Shown in pieces: positions 27,794 to 36,031 of a DNA stretch of 36,777 nt. The DNA is from Candidatus Omnitrophota bacterium (GTDB lineage Bacteria; Ratteibacteria; UBA8468; B48-G9; JAFGKM01). A model generated the notes under the pieces. It was given only the letters and a program-made list of their open reading frames with translations, was not told the DNA's origin and searched no databases. The position numbers and the translations under genes were made by a program. The DNA lies in contig JAMWCJ010000010.1 of NCBI GenBank assembly GCA_023818645.1, forward strand, positions 1 to 36,777, in the 5' to 3' direction. Positions within the stretch are counted from its first letter, which is position 1. Every line of letters begins with the position of its first letter.

Positions 27794-29098
27794 ATGGTAA
27801 AAAAAATATTTTTAGTTTTTTCTATTATTTTTTCCTTTGGTAAAGGCGAAAGAAATCTTATTATTATTTCACCGCATTGGGAAGGGATAAAAATTGAAAT
27901 TACAAGGGCTTTTTGCGATTGGTATGAAAAAAATTATAAAGAAAAAGTTAAAATTGAATGGATAGACCAAGGAGGAACAAGTGATGATTTAAAATATGTT
28001 GAATCACTTTTTAAAAAAAATCCAGAAGGAATAGGAATTGACATATTTTTTGGAGGTGGTTTGAGTCCATATTTAAAACTTAAATCTGAAAATCTTCTTT
28101 TAAAATATAAATTACCACAGAATTTATTAAAAAAAATATCTAAATATTGTGCAGGAATCCCAAATTATGATAATGAATTTTATTGGTATGGAGTAGTACT
28201 TTCAGGATTTGGCATTCTTTATAATAAAAGAGCTTTAAAATTTTTAAACTTACCAGATGCAAAAACATGGAAAGACCTTGGAAATCCGGTTTATTATTCT
28301 TTAATTGGTGCTGCAGACCCAAGACACAGTGGAAGTATGCATATGATGTATGAGATAATTTTACAGACATATGGGTGGGAAGAAGGTTGGAAAACAATAT
28401 TTTCAATAAGTGGAAATACAAAAAATTTTTCAACAAGTGCTTCTGAAGTAGCAAGAGAAACATCAATCGGTGAAGCAGTTTTATCTTTATGTATTGATTC
28501 ATATGCTCTTGCCCAGATTGAAGTAAATGGTAAAGAAAATATGGGATTTATTTTACCTGAAAATGAAACAGTTATAAATCCTGATTGTATAGGAATTTTA
28601 AAAGGAGCACCAAATATTGAAATAGCAAAGAGATTTGTTGATTTTCTATTTACCTATGAGGGACAGTTATTATGGATTCAAAAAAAAGGGAAAAAAGGAG
28701 GTCCAAAGGAATACTCACTTAATAGATTCCCTGTTATGCCTGAAATCTACAATGACCCCCAATTAGAGATAGATATAAATCCCTATAAGATTAAAAATAC
28801 AATAAAATATGACTTTCAACTCGCAGCAAATAGATGGAATTTAATAGATGATATGATTGGTTGTTTGATAATTGACTGCCATAGTGAATTAAAAAAGGCT
28901 TGGTATATACTATCAAAAACAAATAACAGGCGCTTAAAAGAAAAATTTTATGAAATCCCTTTTGATAAAAAAGTTCAAAGATTTTTATGGGAAAACTGGA
29001 AAGACCCAATTTTCAGAAATAGATATATAAACGAATGGATAAATTTTTCTTTAAAAAAATACAGAGATATTATTGTAGAAAGTAAGTTTTTAATGTAA
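27794..29098 (+). CDS. ABC transporter substrate-binding protein, ferric-iron/family-1 type
   Basis: N-terminal secretion signal, periplasmic-binding-protein features (DIFFGGGLSPYLKL, GIPNYDNEFYWYGVVLSGFGILYNKRAL, GAADPRHSGSMHMMYEIILQTYGWEEGWK), and position next to its ATPase and permease. Confidence 0.85.
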   Translation: MVKKIFLVFSIIFSFGKGERNLIIISPHWEGIKIEITRAFCDWYEKNYKEKVKIEWIDQGGTSDDLKYVESLFKKNPEGIGIDIFFGGGLSPYLKLKSENLLLKYKLPQNLLKKISKYCAGIPNYDNEFYWYGVVLSGFGILYNKRALKFLNLPDAKTWKDLGNPVYYSLIGAADPRHSGSMHMMYEIILQTYGWEEGWKTIFSISGNTKNFSTSASEVARETSIGEAVLSLCIDSYALAQIEVNGKENMGFILPENETVINPDCIGILKGAPNIEIAKRFVDFLFTYEGQLLWIQKKGKKGGPKEYSLNRFPVMPEIYNDPQLEIDINPYKIKNTIKYDFQLAANRWNLIDDMIGCLIIDCHSELKKAWYILSKTNNRRLKEKFYEIPFDKKVQRFLWENWKDPIFRNRYINEWINFSLKKYRDIIVESKFLM

Positions 29099-29109
29099 AT
29101 TAAAAAATT

Positions 29110-30168
29110 ATGGATAAAGAAATTTTAACGGTAGAAAATATAGACAAAAGTTACGAGAAAAAATTAGTTTTACAAAATATAAATTTCACTGTGTATGAAA
29201 ATGATTTCTTTTTTATTCTTGGTCCTTCAGGATGTGGCAAAACTACTCTTTTAAGAATAATTGCTGGATTTGTAGAACCAGATAGAGGAAGGATAATACT
29301 CAACAAAAAAGATATAACAAAAACTCCTCCAAATAAAAGGAACATTGGATTTGTTTTTCAAAACTATGCATTATGGCCTCATATGAAAGTTATAGAAAAT
29401 ATTGCTTATGGATTGAAGATAAAAAAATATTCTGAAGAATTTATAAAAAAAAGGGTAAAGGAAATAATAGAAATAGTAAAATTGGAAGGCGTAGAAAATC
29501 TTTATCCATCACAGATTTCTGGAGGACAACAACAAAGAGTCGCTCTTGCAAGAGCACTTGTAATAAATCCACAGATTTTACTTCTTGATGAACCACTAAG
29601 TAATTTAGATGCAAAATTGAGAGACGAATTGAGAAGGGAGATAAAAAGAATACATAAAGAAACAGGAATAACAATGGTTTATGTAACACACGATCAGAAA
29701 GAGGCTATGACTCTTGGAACAACAATAGCGGTTATGAAAGATAAAGAAATAGTCCAGATTGGTTCTCCATATGAAATCTATACAAATCCAATAGATATTT
29801 TTGTTGCTTCATTTATTGGAGAAATAAATATTTTGAAGGGCAAAATAGTTAAAAGAGAGGGAGATCTTTTAAAAATTGAGACAGACGAAGGTATTTTCTT
29901 TGTGAAATCAAAAAAACAAATTAATTCAGAAAATGTTTCTATATCTTTCAGACCTGAAAGTGCAGTAAGTGAGGAAAAAATAAATGTTATAAAAGGGAAA
30001 TTACATGACTATGAATTTTATGGAGATATTGTAAAGATAAATATAATAACTCAAAAGGGTAATTTATTCAAAATTGGCGTTTATACCAGAGATTTCAACA
30101 AATATAAAAAAGAAGAGAATATTATTTTTTCAATAAGTGAAGATAAAATAATGATTTTTGAACAATGA
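29110..30168 (+). CDS. ABC transporter ATP-binding protein (FbpC/PotA-like)
   Basis: Walker A GPSGCGKT, NIGFVFQNYALWPHM, signature ISGGQQQRVALARAL, Walker B LLLDEPLSNLD, C-terminal TOBE-like region. Confidence 0.95.
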   Translation: MDKEILTVENIDKSYEKKLVLQNINFTVYENDFFFILGPSGCGKTTLLRIIAGFVEPDRGRIILNKKDITKTPPNKRNIGFVFQNYALWPHMKVIENIAYGLKIKKYSEEFIKKRVKEIIEIVKLEGVENLYPSQISGGQQQRVALARALVINPQILLLDEPLSNLDAKLRDELRREIKRIHKETGITMVYVTHDQKEAMTLGTTIAVMKDKEIVQIGSPYEIYTNPIDIFVASFIGEINILKGKIVKREGDLLKIETDEGIFFVKSKKQINSENVSISFRPESAVSEEKINVIKGKLHDYEFYGDIVKINIITQKGNLFKIGVYTRDFNKYKKEENIIFSISEDKIMIFEQ

Positions 30169-31826
30169 AAAGAAAAATTTTATTTACATTAATTTTATTA
30201 TTTTTCCTTTTTTTTCTTGTCTATCCTATTTTCTTTATTCTTTTACAATCTTTCTATCACAATGAAAAATTTACATTTGAAATATTAAAAATAACACTTA
30301 CAAATTATATTATAAGAAAATCAATTATAAATAGTTTCTTACTCGGTATAATTGTAGTTTTAACAACAAGTTTAATCGGAATTCCACTTGCTTTCATATT
30401 TGATAGATTTAGTTTTGAAGGAAAGTCAGTATTAAGAATTTTATTTTTACTACCAATGATTGCAAGTCCATTTGTAGGAAGTATAGGGATAAAACAAATT
30501 TTATCAAGATTTGGAAGTTTAAACATCTTACTTATTAAACTTGGTTTATTAAAAAATCCAATATCCTGGATTGGTTCTGGTTTTCTTGGAATAGTAATTC
30601 TTCAAACACTTCATTTATACCCGATTATGTTTTTAAATATTTCTGCTTCTTTAAATAATTATGATATATCAACAGAAGAAGCATCTTATAATCTTGGAGC
30701 AAATACATTTCAAACATTTTTCAAAATAATTTTTCCATTAATTTTCCCTGGATATTTCGCTGCAAGTTCAATAATATTTATCTGGGCAATAACAGACCTT
30801 GGAACTCCCCTTGTTTTTGAATTCAACAATCTTGTTTCTGTAAAGATTTTCTATACACTTAAAGATATAAATACTAATCCTGTTGGTTATGCACTTGTTT
30901 TAATAATCCTTTTATTAACTCTTACTCTTTTTATTTTTACAAAAAAATATATTGGGAAAACACCTTATACAACTGGAAGAGTACAGGTTCAAACAAAAGA
31001 GAAAAATTTAAAGGGTAAAAAACTATTCTTTCTATATCTTTTTCTCTTTTTTATACTTTTGGTAAGCCTTATTCCTCATTTTTCTTTAATCTTTTATTCT
31101 TTTTCAAAAAAATGGTTCTTTTCAATCTTTCCTTCTCAATATACTGGAGAGTATTATAAGGTTGTATTTACTCACAGATTGACAAAAACAGGAATTTTTA
31201 ACAGTTTAATTTATAGTTCAATAAGCACAGTTATTGATATATTTTTTGGTTTTTTTATTGGTTATATACTCTGCAGATGGAAAATAAAAGGAAAAGGGCT
31301 CCTTGATATACTCTCAATGATTCCACTTGTTATTCCTGGCATTGTACTTGCTTTTGGATATGTTACAACTTTTTCAAATACAATTTTAGACCCAAAAAAT
31401 AATCCTGTTTTCCTTATAATTTTAAGTTATAGTTTAAGGAGAATTCCATACCTTGTAAGAACCACTTATTCCTCATTTTTACAACTTGATCAAGGACTTG
31501 AAGAAGCATCTTATTCTCTTGGTTCAAATAATATTATGACTTTCAAAAAGATTATATTTCCTCTTATAAGCCCAGGACTTTTTGCTGGTGCAATTCTTGC
31601 TTTTGCTTTTTCTTTAATGGAAGTAAGTTGTAGTTTAATACTTGCAATAAGAGAAAGATTTTATCCTATTTCAAAAGTTATATACATACTTGCTGGGAGA
31701 GTAACAGATGGTCCAAATACTGCTTGCAGTTTAGGTGTTTTAGGAATGCTTATAACATTTATATGTCTTTTTATTTCAACAAAAATATTTGCTAAAAAAA
31801 TTGGAGAATTTTTCAGAATTGGATAA
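30165..31826 (+). CDS. ABC transporter permease, fused double-domain (FbpB/iron type)
   Basis: Two EAA-like repeats: STEEASYNLGANTFQTFFKIIFPLIFPGYFA and GLEEASYSLGSNNIMTFKKIIFPLISPGLFAG in one polytopic protein. Confidence 0.92.
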   Translation: MKRKILFTLILLFFLFFLVYPIFFILLQSFYHNEKFTFEILKITLTNYIIRKSIINSFLLGIIVVLTTSLIGIPLAFIFDRFSFEGKSVLRILFLLPMIASPFVGSIGIKQILSRFGSLNILLIKLGLLKNPISWIGSGFLGIVILQTLHLYPIMFLNISASLNNYDISTEEASYNLGANTFQTFFKIIFPLIFPGYFAASSIIFIWAITDLGTPLVFEFNNLVSVKIFYTLKDINTNPVGYALVLIILLLTLTLFIFTKKYIGKTPYTTGRVQVQTKEKNLKGKKLFFLYLFLFFILLVSLIPHFSLIFYSFSKKWFFSIFPSQYTGEYYKVVFTHRLTKTGIFNSLIYSSISTVIDIFFGFFIGYILCRWKIKGKGLLDILSMIPLVIPGIVLAFGYVTTFSNTILDPKNNPVFLIILSYSLRRIPYLVRTTYSSFLQLDQGLEEASYSLGSNNIMTFKKIIFPLISPGLFAGAILAFAFSLMEVSCSLILAIRERFYPISKVIYILAGRVTDGPNTACSLGVLGMLITFICLFISTKIFAKKIGEFFRIG

Positions 31827-31965
31827 AATTTTATAAATTATGTTTGACAAATTGATTTGAAAAACCGCATCAATTAAAGATTTTAAAATTCATTTAGTCC
31901 CCACAATTATCCTTCTTTAATAAAATAGACCTCTTTTACTGGTAAACCTTCTATTCCTCACTACC

Positions 31966-32219
31966 TTAAAAATACTTGGCAATTTTATCCAAAATAATTT
32001 GAACTATATCAAAAATCTCCATCTTAACACCAATCCCTTTTATCTTATGAAATCATCTCTCTGTTTCCCATAACTTCTTATACTCTCTTATTATATTTCT
32101 ACACTTAAACTGTCATCAGTAGTTATCAATAAATATTTACCTTCATACATCTTTCCCCTTTTTCACTGTATAACTCAACTATTAGCAAATACTTTTGTCC
32201 TCACAAAATCTTGGGCAAA
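31966..32219 (-). pseudogene. Decayed IS4/IS1634-type transposase remnant
   Basis: Minus-strand reading gives FAQDFVRTKVFANS*...RGKMYEGKYLLITTDDSLSVEI**. After a frameshift it continues EYKKLWETER*FHKIKGIGVKMEIFDIVQIILDKIAKYF*. The piece YKKLWETER-x-FHKIK matches the IS4-group Y-(2)-x-(3)-E-(6)-K pattern. Multiple stops and a frameshift. Confidence 0.6.
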
Positions 32220-32605
32220 AAGTAAAGGTAGAAAATAGATGATTGTGAAACTTTTCTTTTTAAAAGAGTTTTAGAAAAAGTAATTAAATAAGATTACTCT
32301 TACTTATCTCTTTTTCCCTTAATTTTATCAAACAGGAGATATCTCAAATAAATAATTTAATAATTGATGAATGGGAAGAAACACAAGAGAGACAAGAATA
32401 CCAAAAGTTATTGAAAGAAAATATCAAATTATTGATTGAAAATGTTCAATTACATCAAGAGGATAAAAATTGAAGAGGGAAGATTTATTTGCCTAAATTT
32501 TTTAACCTATCAGTTAGAATTAACCGAAGACCCACAAAATTATAACTTTTAATAAAAAGAAATATTGCAAACTTTAAAATTAAAAGAAATGAAGGTATAA
32601 TTTAA

Positions 32606-32824
32606 GTGATGATAGATTTTGATAACCCGAAATGGAAAGAAAGATTAAAAGGAAAGTCGCCTGAAGAGATTGCAAGGATTGTGGAAGAGTATTACGAAAA
32701 AAAATATAAAAGGTTATATCCTGTCTTTCCATGGAAAATTTTAGTTGCTATTATACTTTTTTTTTCTCTGATAATAGTCATTCTCCTTGTTTTTATGAAT
32801 TATTTAAAAAGGGCTCTTTTCTAA
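32606..32824 (+). CDS. Small single-pass membrane protein of unknown function
   Basis: 72-aa ORF: charged N-terminus (GKSPEEIARIVEEYYEKKYKRL) then one TM helix (ILVAIILFFSLIIVILLVFMNYL). Confidence 0.55.
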   Translation: MMIDFDNPKWKERLKGKSPEEIARIVEEYYEKKYKRLYPVFPWKILVAIILFFSLIIVILLVFMNYLKRALF

Positions 32825-33681
32825 ATTTCATAGAGAAGTTGTTTTATGTAATCTAAGTCCTGTTTTGCAAAATATTCCCTATCCCCTTGCCTTGGAGCCT
32901 CAATGCATATAAAACCAGTATAATTTTTATCCCTGAGTATTTTTAGAAATTCTCTGTAATTTATTATACCATCTGAAAGTGAGCATCCTATGTAGTTTTT
33001 ATATTCAATTCCATCAATTTTAAAAAGGTTTTTTAAGTGGACATAATATAACTTCTCTCCGCATCTTTCTACTGCTTCTTTAATTGAAGGAGGATTTTTA
33101 AAACAGATTATATTTGCATAATCAAGATTTATACCAACATTTTTCTTATCAATTAAATCAACAAGTTTTCTTGAACTTTCAATAGTATCATGAAGAAAAC
33201 ACATATGTGTTTCAAAAGCAAAATAAAAATTAAGTTGCTCTGCTAAATCACCAAGTATTTTAAACCCTTCTATTGCCCAGTGCCAGTGTTTTTCATTAGC
33301 AAAAAATGAGCCATGTCTATCAAATTCAAAATATGAATAAGATGGATTAACAAGAACTCCTGTCATTATATTACAAACGGTCAATTTAAAGTATTTTGAT
33401 GCTTTTTTATAAAAATTTATTGCTTCATCTAATTCCTTTTTTCTTACATCTGGATTTTCATCCATTAAATTTGGTCCTGGACCTCCAAATAATACATATT
33501 TGAGTTTTGATTTTTCTTGTTGTCTTGCAAGTTTTTCAAGATATTCTTCATCTTTCATATCCTTAATTTTTCTTCTAAATTCAACACCATCAAAACCAAA
33601 TCTTACTGCTTTTTCACATATCTCTTCAATTGTCTGCCCCTGCTCCATATAATTCACATGCATGATAACCTGATTTTCCAT
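32821..33681 (-). CDS. Sugar phosphate isomerase/epimerase-like TIM-barrel protein (AP endonuclease 2 family)
   Basis: GFDGVEFRRKI, FAFETHMCFLHDT, VGINLDYANIICF, YVHLKNLFKIDG, YTGFICIEAPRQGD motifs of the Xyl-isomerase-like TIM-barrel family. Confidence 0.85.
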   Translation of the reverse strand: MENQVIMHVNYMEQGQTIEEICEKAVRFGFDGVEFRRKIKDMKDEEYLEKLARQQEKSKLKYVLFGGPGPNLMDENPDVRKKELDEAINFYKKASKYFKLTVCNIMTGVLVNPSYSYFEFDRHGSFFANEKHWHWAIEGFKILGDLAEQLNFYFAFETHMCFLHDTIESSRKLVDLIDKKNVGINLDYANIICFKNPPSIKEAVERCGEKLYYVHLKNLFKIDGIEYKNYIGCSLSDGIINYREFLKILRDKNYTGFICIEAPRQGDREYFAKQDLDYIKQLLYEI

Positions 33682-33707
33682 TTTACACCCTCCTTTAGGT
33701 TATGATA

Positions 33708-33796
33708 TATAACGGCTCCAGCATAAAAGAAGTTTTTGCGAAGCAAAAATTTTGGTGAGTGCCATAAGGCACGAACTTTTTATGTTGGGTTATCGG
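33708..33796. repeat. Imperfect inverted-repeat element with attC-like architecture
   Basis: Outer arms TATAAC-GGCT-CCAGCATAAAA (from 33708) and TTTTATGTTGG-GTTATCGG (to 33796). Inner hairpins TTTTTGC-GAA-GCAAAAA (33733-33749) and GTGCC-ATAA-GGCAC (33759-33772). Confidence 0.55.
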
Positions 33797-33822
33797 AAGT
33801 TGCACATCAGCATGTTTCATAT

Positions 33823-35322
33823 TTATTTTCCCCTTAATGTTTTTATACTCTTTTTGATTTGTTCAGCCTGAGATTCAATAATGGAAATTAGTTCATCAGG
33901 AGTTCTCTTATCTTCTTTTTCTTTTCGGTTAGGATTTACTGCTTTAAGGTCATAATTTTTTGCTTCAATCTCTTTTCTCTTAACACGCCATGAGCGTTCA
34001 CTTGCCCCTCTCTCTGGCAGCAATCTGAAAAATTCATCAAAGTGTTGTATTGTAAGAGGTTGTTTTTTTGTTATGTTTAGGTCTGATAGGTCATAATACC
34101 AAATTTCTTCTGTCGATTTTCCTTTGGTAAAGAATAAGAGATTTGTTTTACTGGCGGCACCTGCATTTACAAAAACCTTTGGCGGTAAGCTCACAATACA
34201 CCACAAATTGCATTCATTTAAAAGTTTTCGTTTTGTCTGGACAAAAGCATTTTCATTTGTTCTAAACAAAACACCCTCATCCATCACTATTCCACATCTT
34301 CCGCCTCGTTTTAAGCTGTCTATTACATGCTGAAGAAAAAGAACCTGAGTCGAGCTCGTTTTATAAAAGAATTGTGTCTGAGCGTCTTTGCCTTCTTTAC
34401 CACCAAAGGGAGGATTTGTAAGAATTACATCAAACTGTGGTGGTGCTCCTGAAAATAGTCCACCATAAACCTCTAATCCAGTCAATGTATTTCCATGCCA
34501 TATATGTGGTTCATCTATTCCTTGAAGAACGAGATTTGCCAGAGCAATAGGATAAACAAGATTTTCTTTTTCTCTGCCATAAAAAGTTCTGGTTTTAAGA
34601 GTTTTCATATCCGTAGCAGTTTTTACTTTTCCTTTCATATGTTGATATGCTTGCGCTAAAAAGCCACCTGTTCCACAACAAGGGTCGTAAACAGTTTCTC
34701 CAATTTCAGGGTTAATTACCTTCACCATTACACGAATAACCTCCCTTGGTGTGAAGAATTGACCGCCATCATTATTCTTTTCGCCCATTTTTTGTAATAG
34801 TCCTTCGTACACTTGAGAAATCGGAAACATATGCGTTTCATCAACGCGTTCAACAGAAAGTGCGTCAATCTTATCAAGAATATCAAGGAGATTTCGCTCA
34901 GTATCTATGTATGTTCTCTCGGTAGAGGAGAAAACTTCGCTTATAACCTTCTGGCGTGAGGTTGCCCCGGGCTTGTTTTTTAGATTTCGTAGATAAGGGA
35001 TAAGTTCGCCATTGACGAATGACATAAATGCACCAAGTGTGCCTTGTTGTAGTTCTATTCTCTTTTTGCCATTAGGAGATGCCCAATCTTGCCATCGGTA
35101 CGGATACTCAAGAGAAGGTCTGAATGGGACACTGAGAGCTTTTGCCGCCTCCTCTTCTTTTTGTTCTCTTTCATCAAGTATGCGTAAGAAAAGCATCCAG
35201 GTAAGTTCAGGAACATACTGTAAAGCACCTGTCCTCCCTGAACGTCGCATAATATCGCAGATGGATTTGATATAAGCGTTCAAGGATTGTGGTGTGGTAA
35301 TTTTGCGATTATTGTTTTTCAT
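33823..35322 (-). CDS. hsdM: Type I restriction-modification system DNA methyltransferase (M) subunit
   Basis: QVYEGLLQKMGEKNNDGGQFFTPREVIRVMVKVINPEIGETVYDPCCGTGGFLAQAYQHM and DVILTNPPFGGKEG (N6-adenine MTase motifs). Confidence 0.95.
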   Translation of the reverse strand: MKNNNRKITTPQSLNAYIKSICDIMRRSGRTGALQYVPELTWMLFLRILDEREQKEEEAAKALSVPFRPSLEYPYRWQDWASPNGKKRIELQQGTLGAFMSFVNGELIPYLRNLKNKPGATSRQKVISEVFSSTERTYIDTERNLLDILDKIDALSVERVDETHMFPISQVYEGLLQKMGEKNNDGGQFFTPREVIRVMVKVINPEIGETVYDPCCGTGGFLAQAYQHMKGKVKTATDMKTLKTRTFYGREKENLVYPIALANLVLQGIDEPHIWHGNTLTGLEVYGGLFSGAPPQFDVILTNPPFGGKEGKDAQTQFFYKTSSTQVLFLQHVIDSLKRGGRCGIVMDEGVLFRTNENAFVQTKRKLLNECNLWCIVSLPPKVFVNAGAASKTNLLFFTKGKSTEEIWYYDLSDLNITKKQPLTIQHFDEFFRLLPERGASERSWRVKRKEIEAKNYDLKAVNPNRKEKEDKRTPDELISIIESQAEQIKKSIKTLRGK

Positions 35323-35717
35323 TTTAATTCCTCCTCGGGAAACAATGTCTTAATAAATAGTTTTGCCTCTTCCACGTCCTTTTCTAAAATCTTAGAAGTA
35401 AGACCTAAATCGTCGAAGGGTGGGTATCTTTCTGCCAAATAGTAGCCAGACACTCGCTCACAAAGTTCATAATAAGAACTAAGTTCTGGTTTATATTTTA
35501 GTGCTTCGTCCAGCAGAGCATCCAGTTCATTAATCTTTTTGAGTTCCCAGCCATGTTTTATTAAAAATCCTTTTAAATACTTTTCCAAAGATTGCTGAAG
35601 AAAAAATTCTGCTACAGGTAAGTCATTCTCTTTAAGATTTTTCTTCGCTCTGACAAAATCTGCTTTTGTAACTCTCAACCAGTCCTTAATATTTGTAGAA
35701 TTTTTACTTTTTTTCAT
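35319..35717 (-). CDS. HEPN-domain protein
   Basis: AEFFLQQSLEKYLKGFLIKHGWELKKINELDALLDEAL...YYLAERYPPFDD, a PF05168-like pattern. Pairs with the adjacent minimal nucleotidyltransferase. Confidence 0.82.
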   Translation of the reverse strand: MKKSKNSTNIKDWLRVTKADFVRAKKNLKENDLPVAEFFLQQSLEKYLKGFLIKHGWELKKINELDALLDEALKYKPELSSYYELCERVSGYYLAERYPPFDDLGLTSKILEKDVEEAKLFIKTLFPEEELK

Positions 35718-36031
35718 AATGCAACCCCCTTTTCCATAATAGTTGTAATGAAAGCGTCTCTATCTTTTACCTTTTTTTCAATCTCTTCCGATGTAAAAAC
35801 TATTATTGAAACAGGCAATCCATTTCGCAAATCCCTGATAAGTTTTTTTGCTGTTGCCATTTTTTCATATATAGGAGCATCTGTTTGAGCGATAACGAAT
35901 AAATCTGTATCGCTATCTTCTGTTTCTTCGCCTCTTGCATAAGAACCATAAAGGATAACTTTTTGAGCTCCATATTCTTTTTTTAGCCTCTTCGCAATCT
36001 CTTTTAGTTTTTTCTGTAATTCTTTATTCAT
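35714..36031 (-). CDS. Minimal nucleotidyltransferase (MNT) domain protein
   Basis: VILYGSYARGEETEDSDTDLFVI, an intact GS-x10-DxD nucleotidyltransferase motif. Confidence 0.9.
   Translation of the reverse strand: MNKELQKKLKEIAKRLKKEYGAQKVILYGSYARGEETEDSDTDLFVIAQTDAPIYEKMATAKKLIRDLRNGLPVSIIVFTSEEIEKKVKDRDAFITTIMEKGVAL

Noticed and set aside
28140-28502. 120-aa minus-strand ORF
   Set aside because: Longest antisense ORF here, but wholly inside the substrate-binding protein gene. His/Leu-rich shadow translation, no SD.
33708-33796. Cloverleaf-like element considered as a tRNA gene
   Set aside because: No recognisable T-loop (TTC) or anticodon arm with correct spacing. Better explained as a nested inverted repeat.
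35012-35275. 87-aa plus-strand ORF antisense to hsdM
   Set aside because: Shadow ORF in a higher-GC gene, no independent support.
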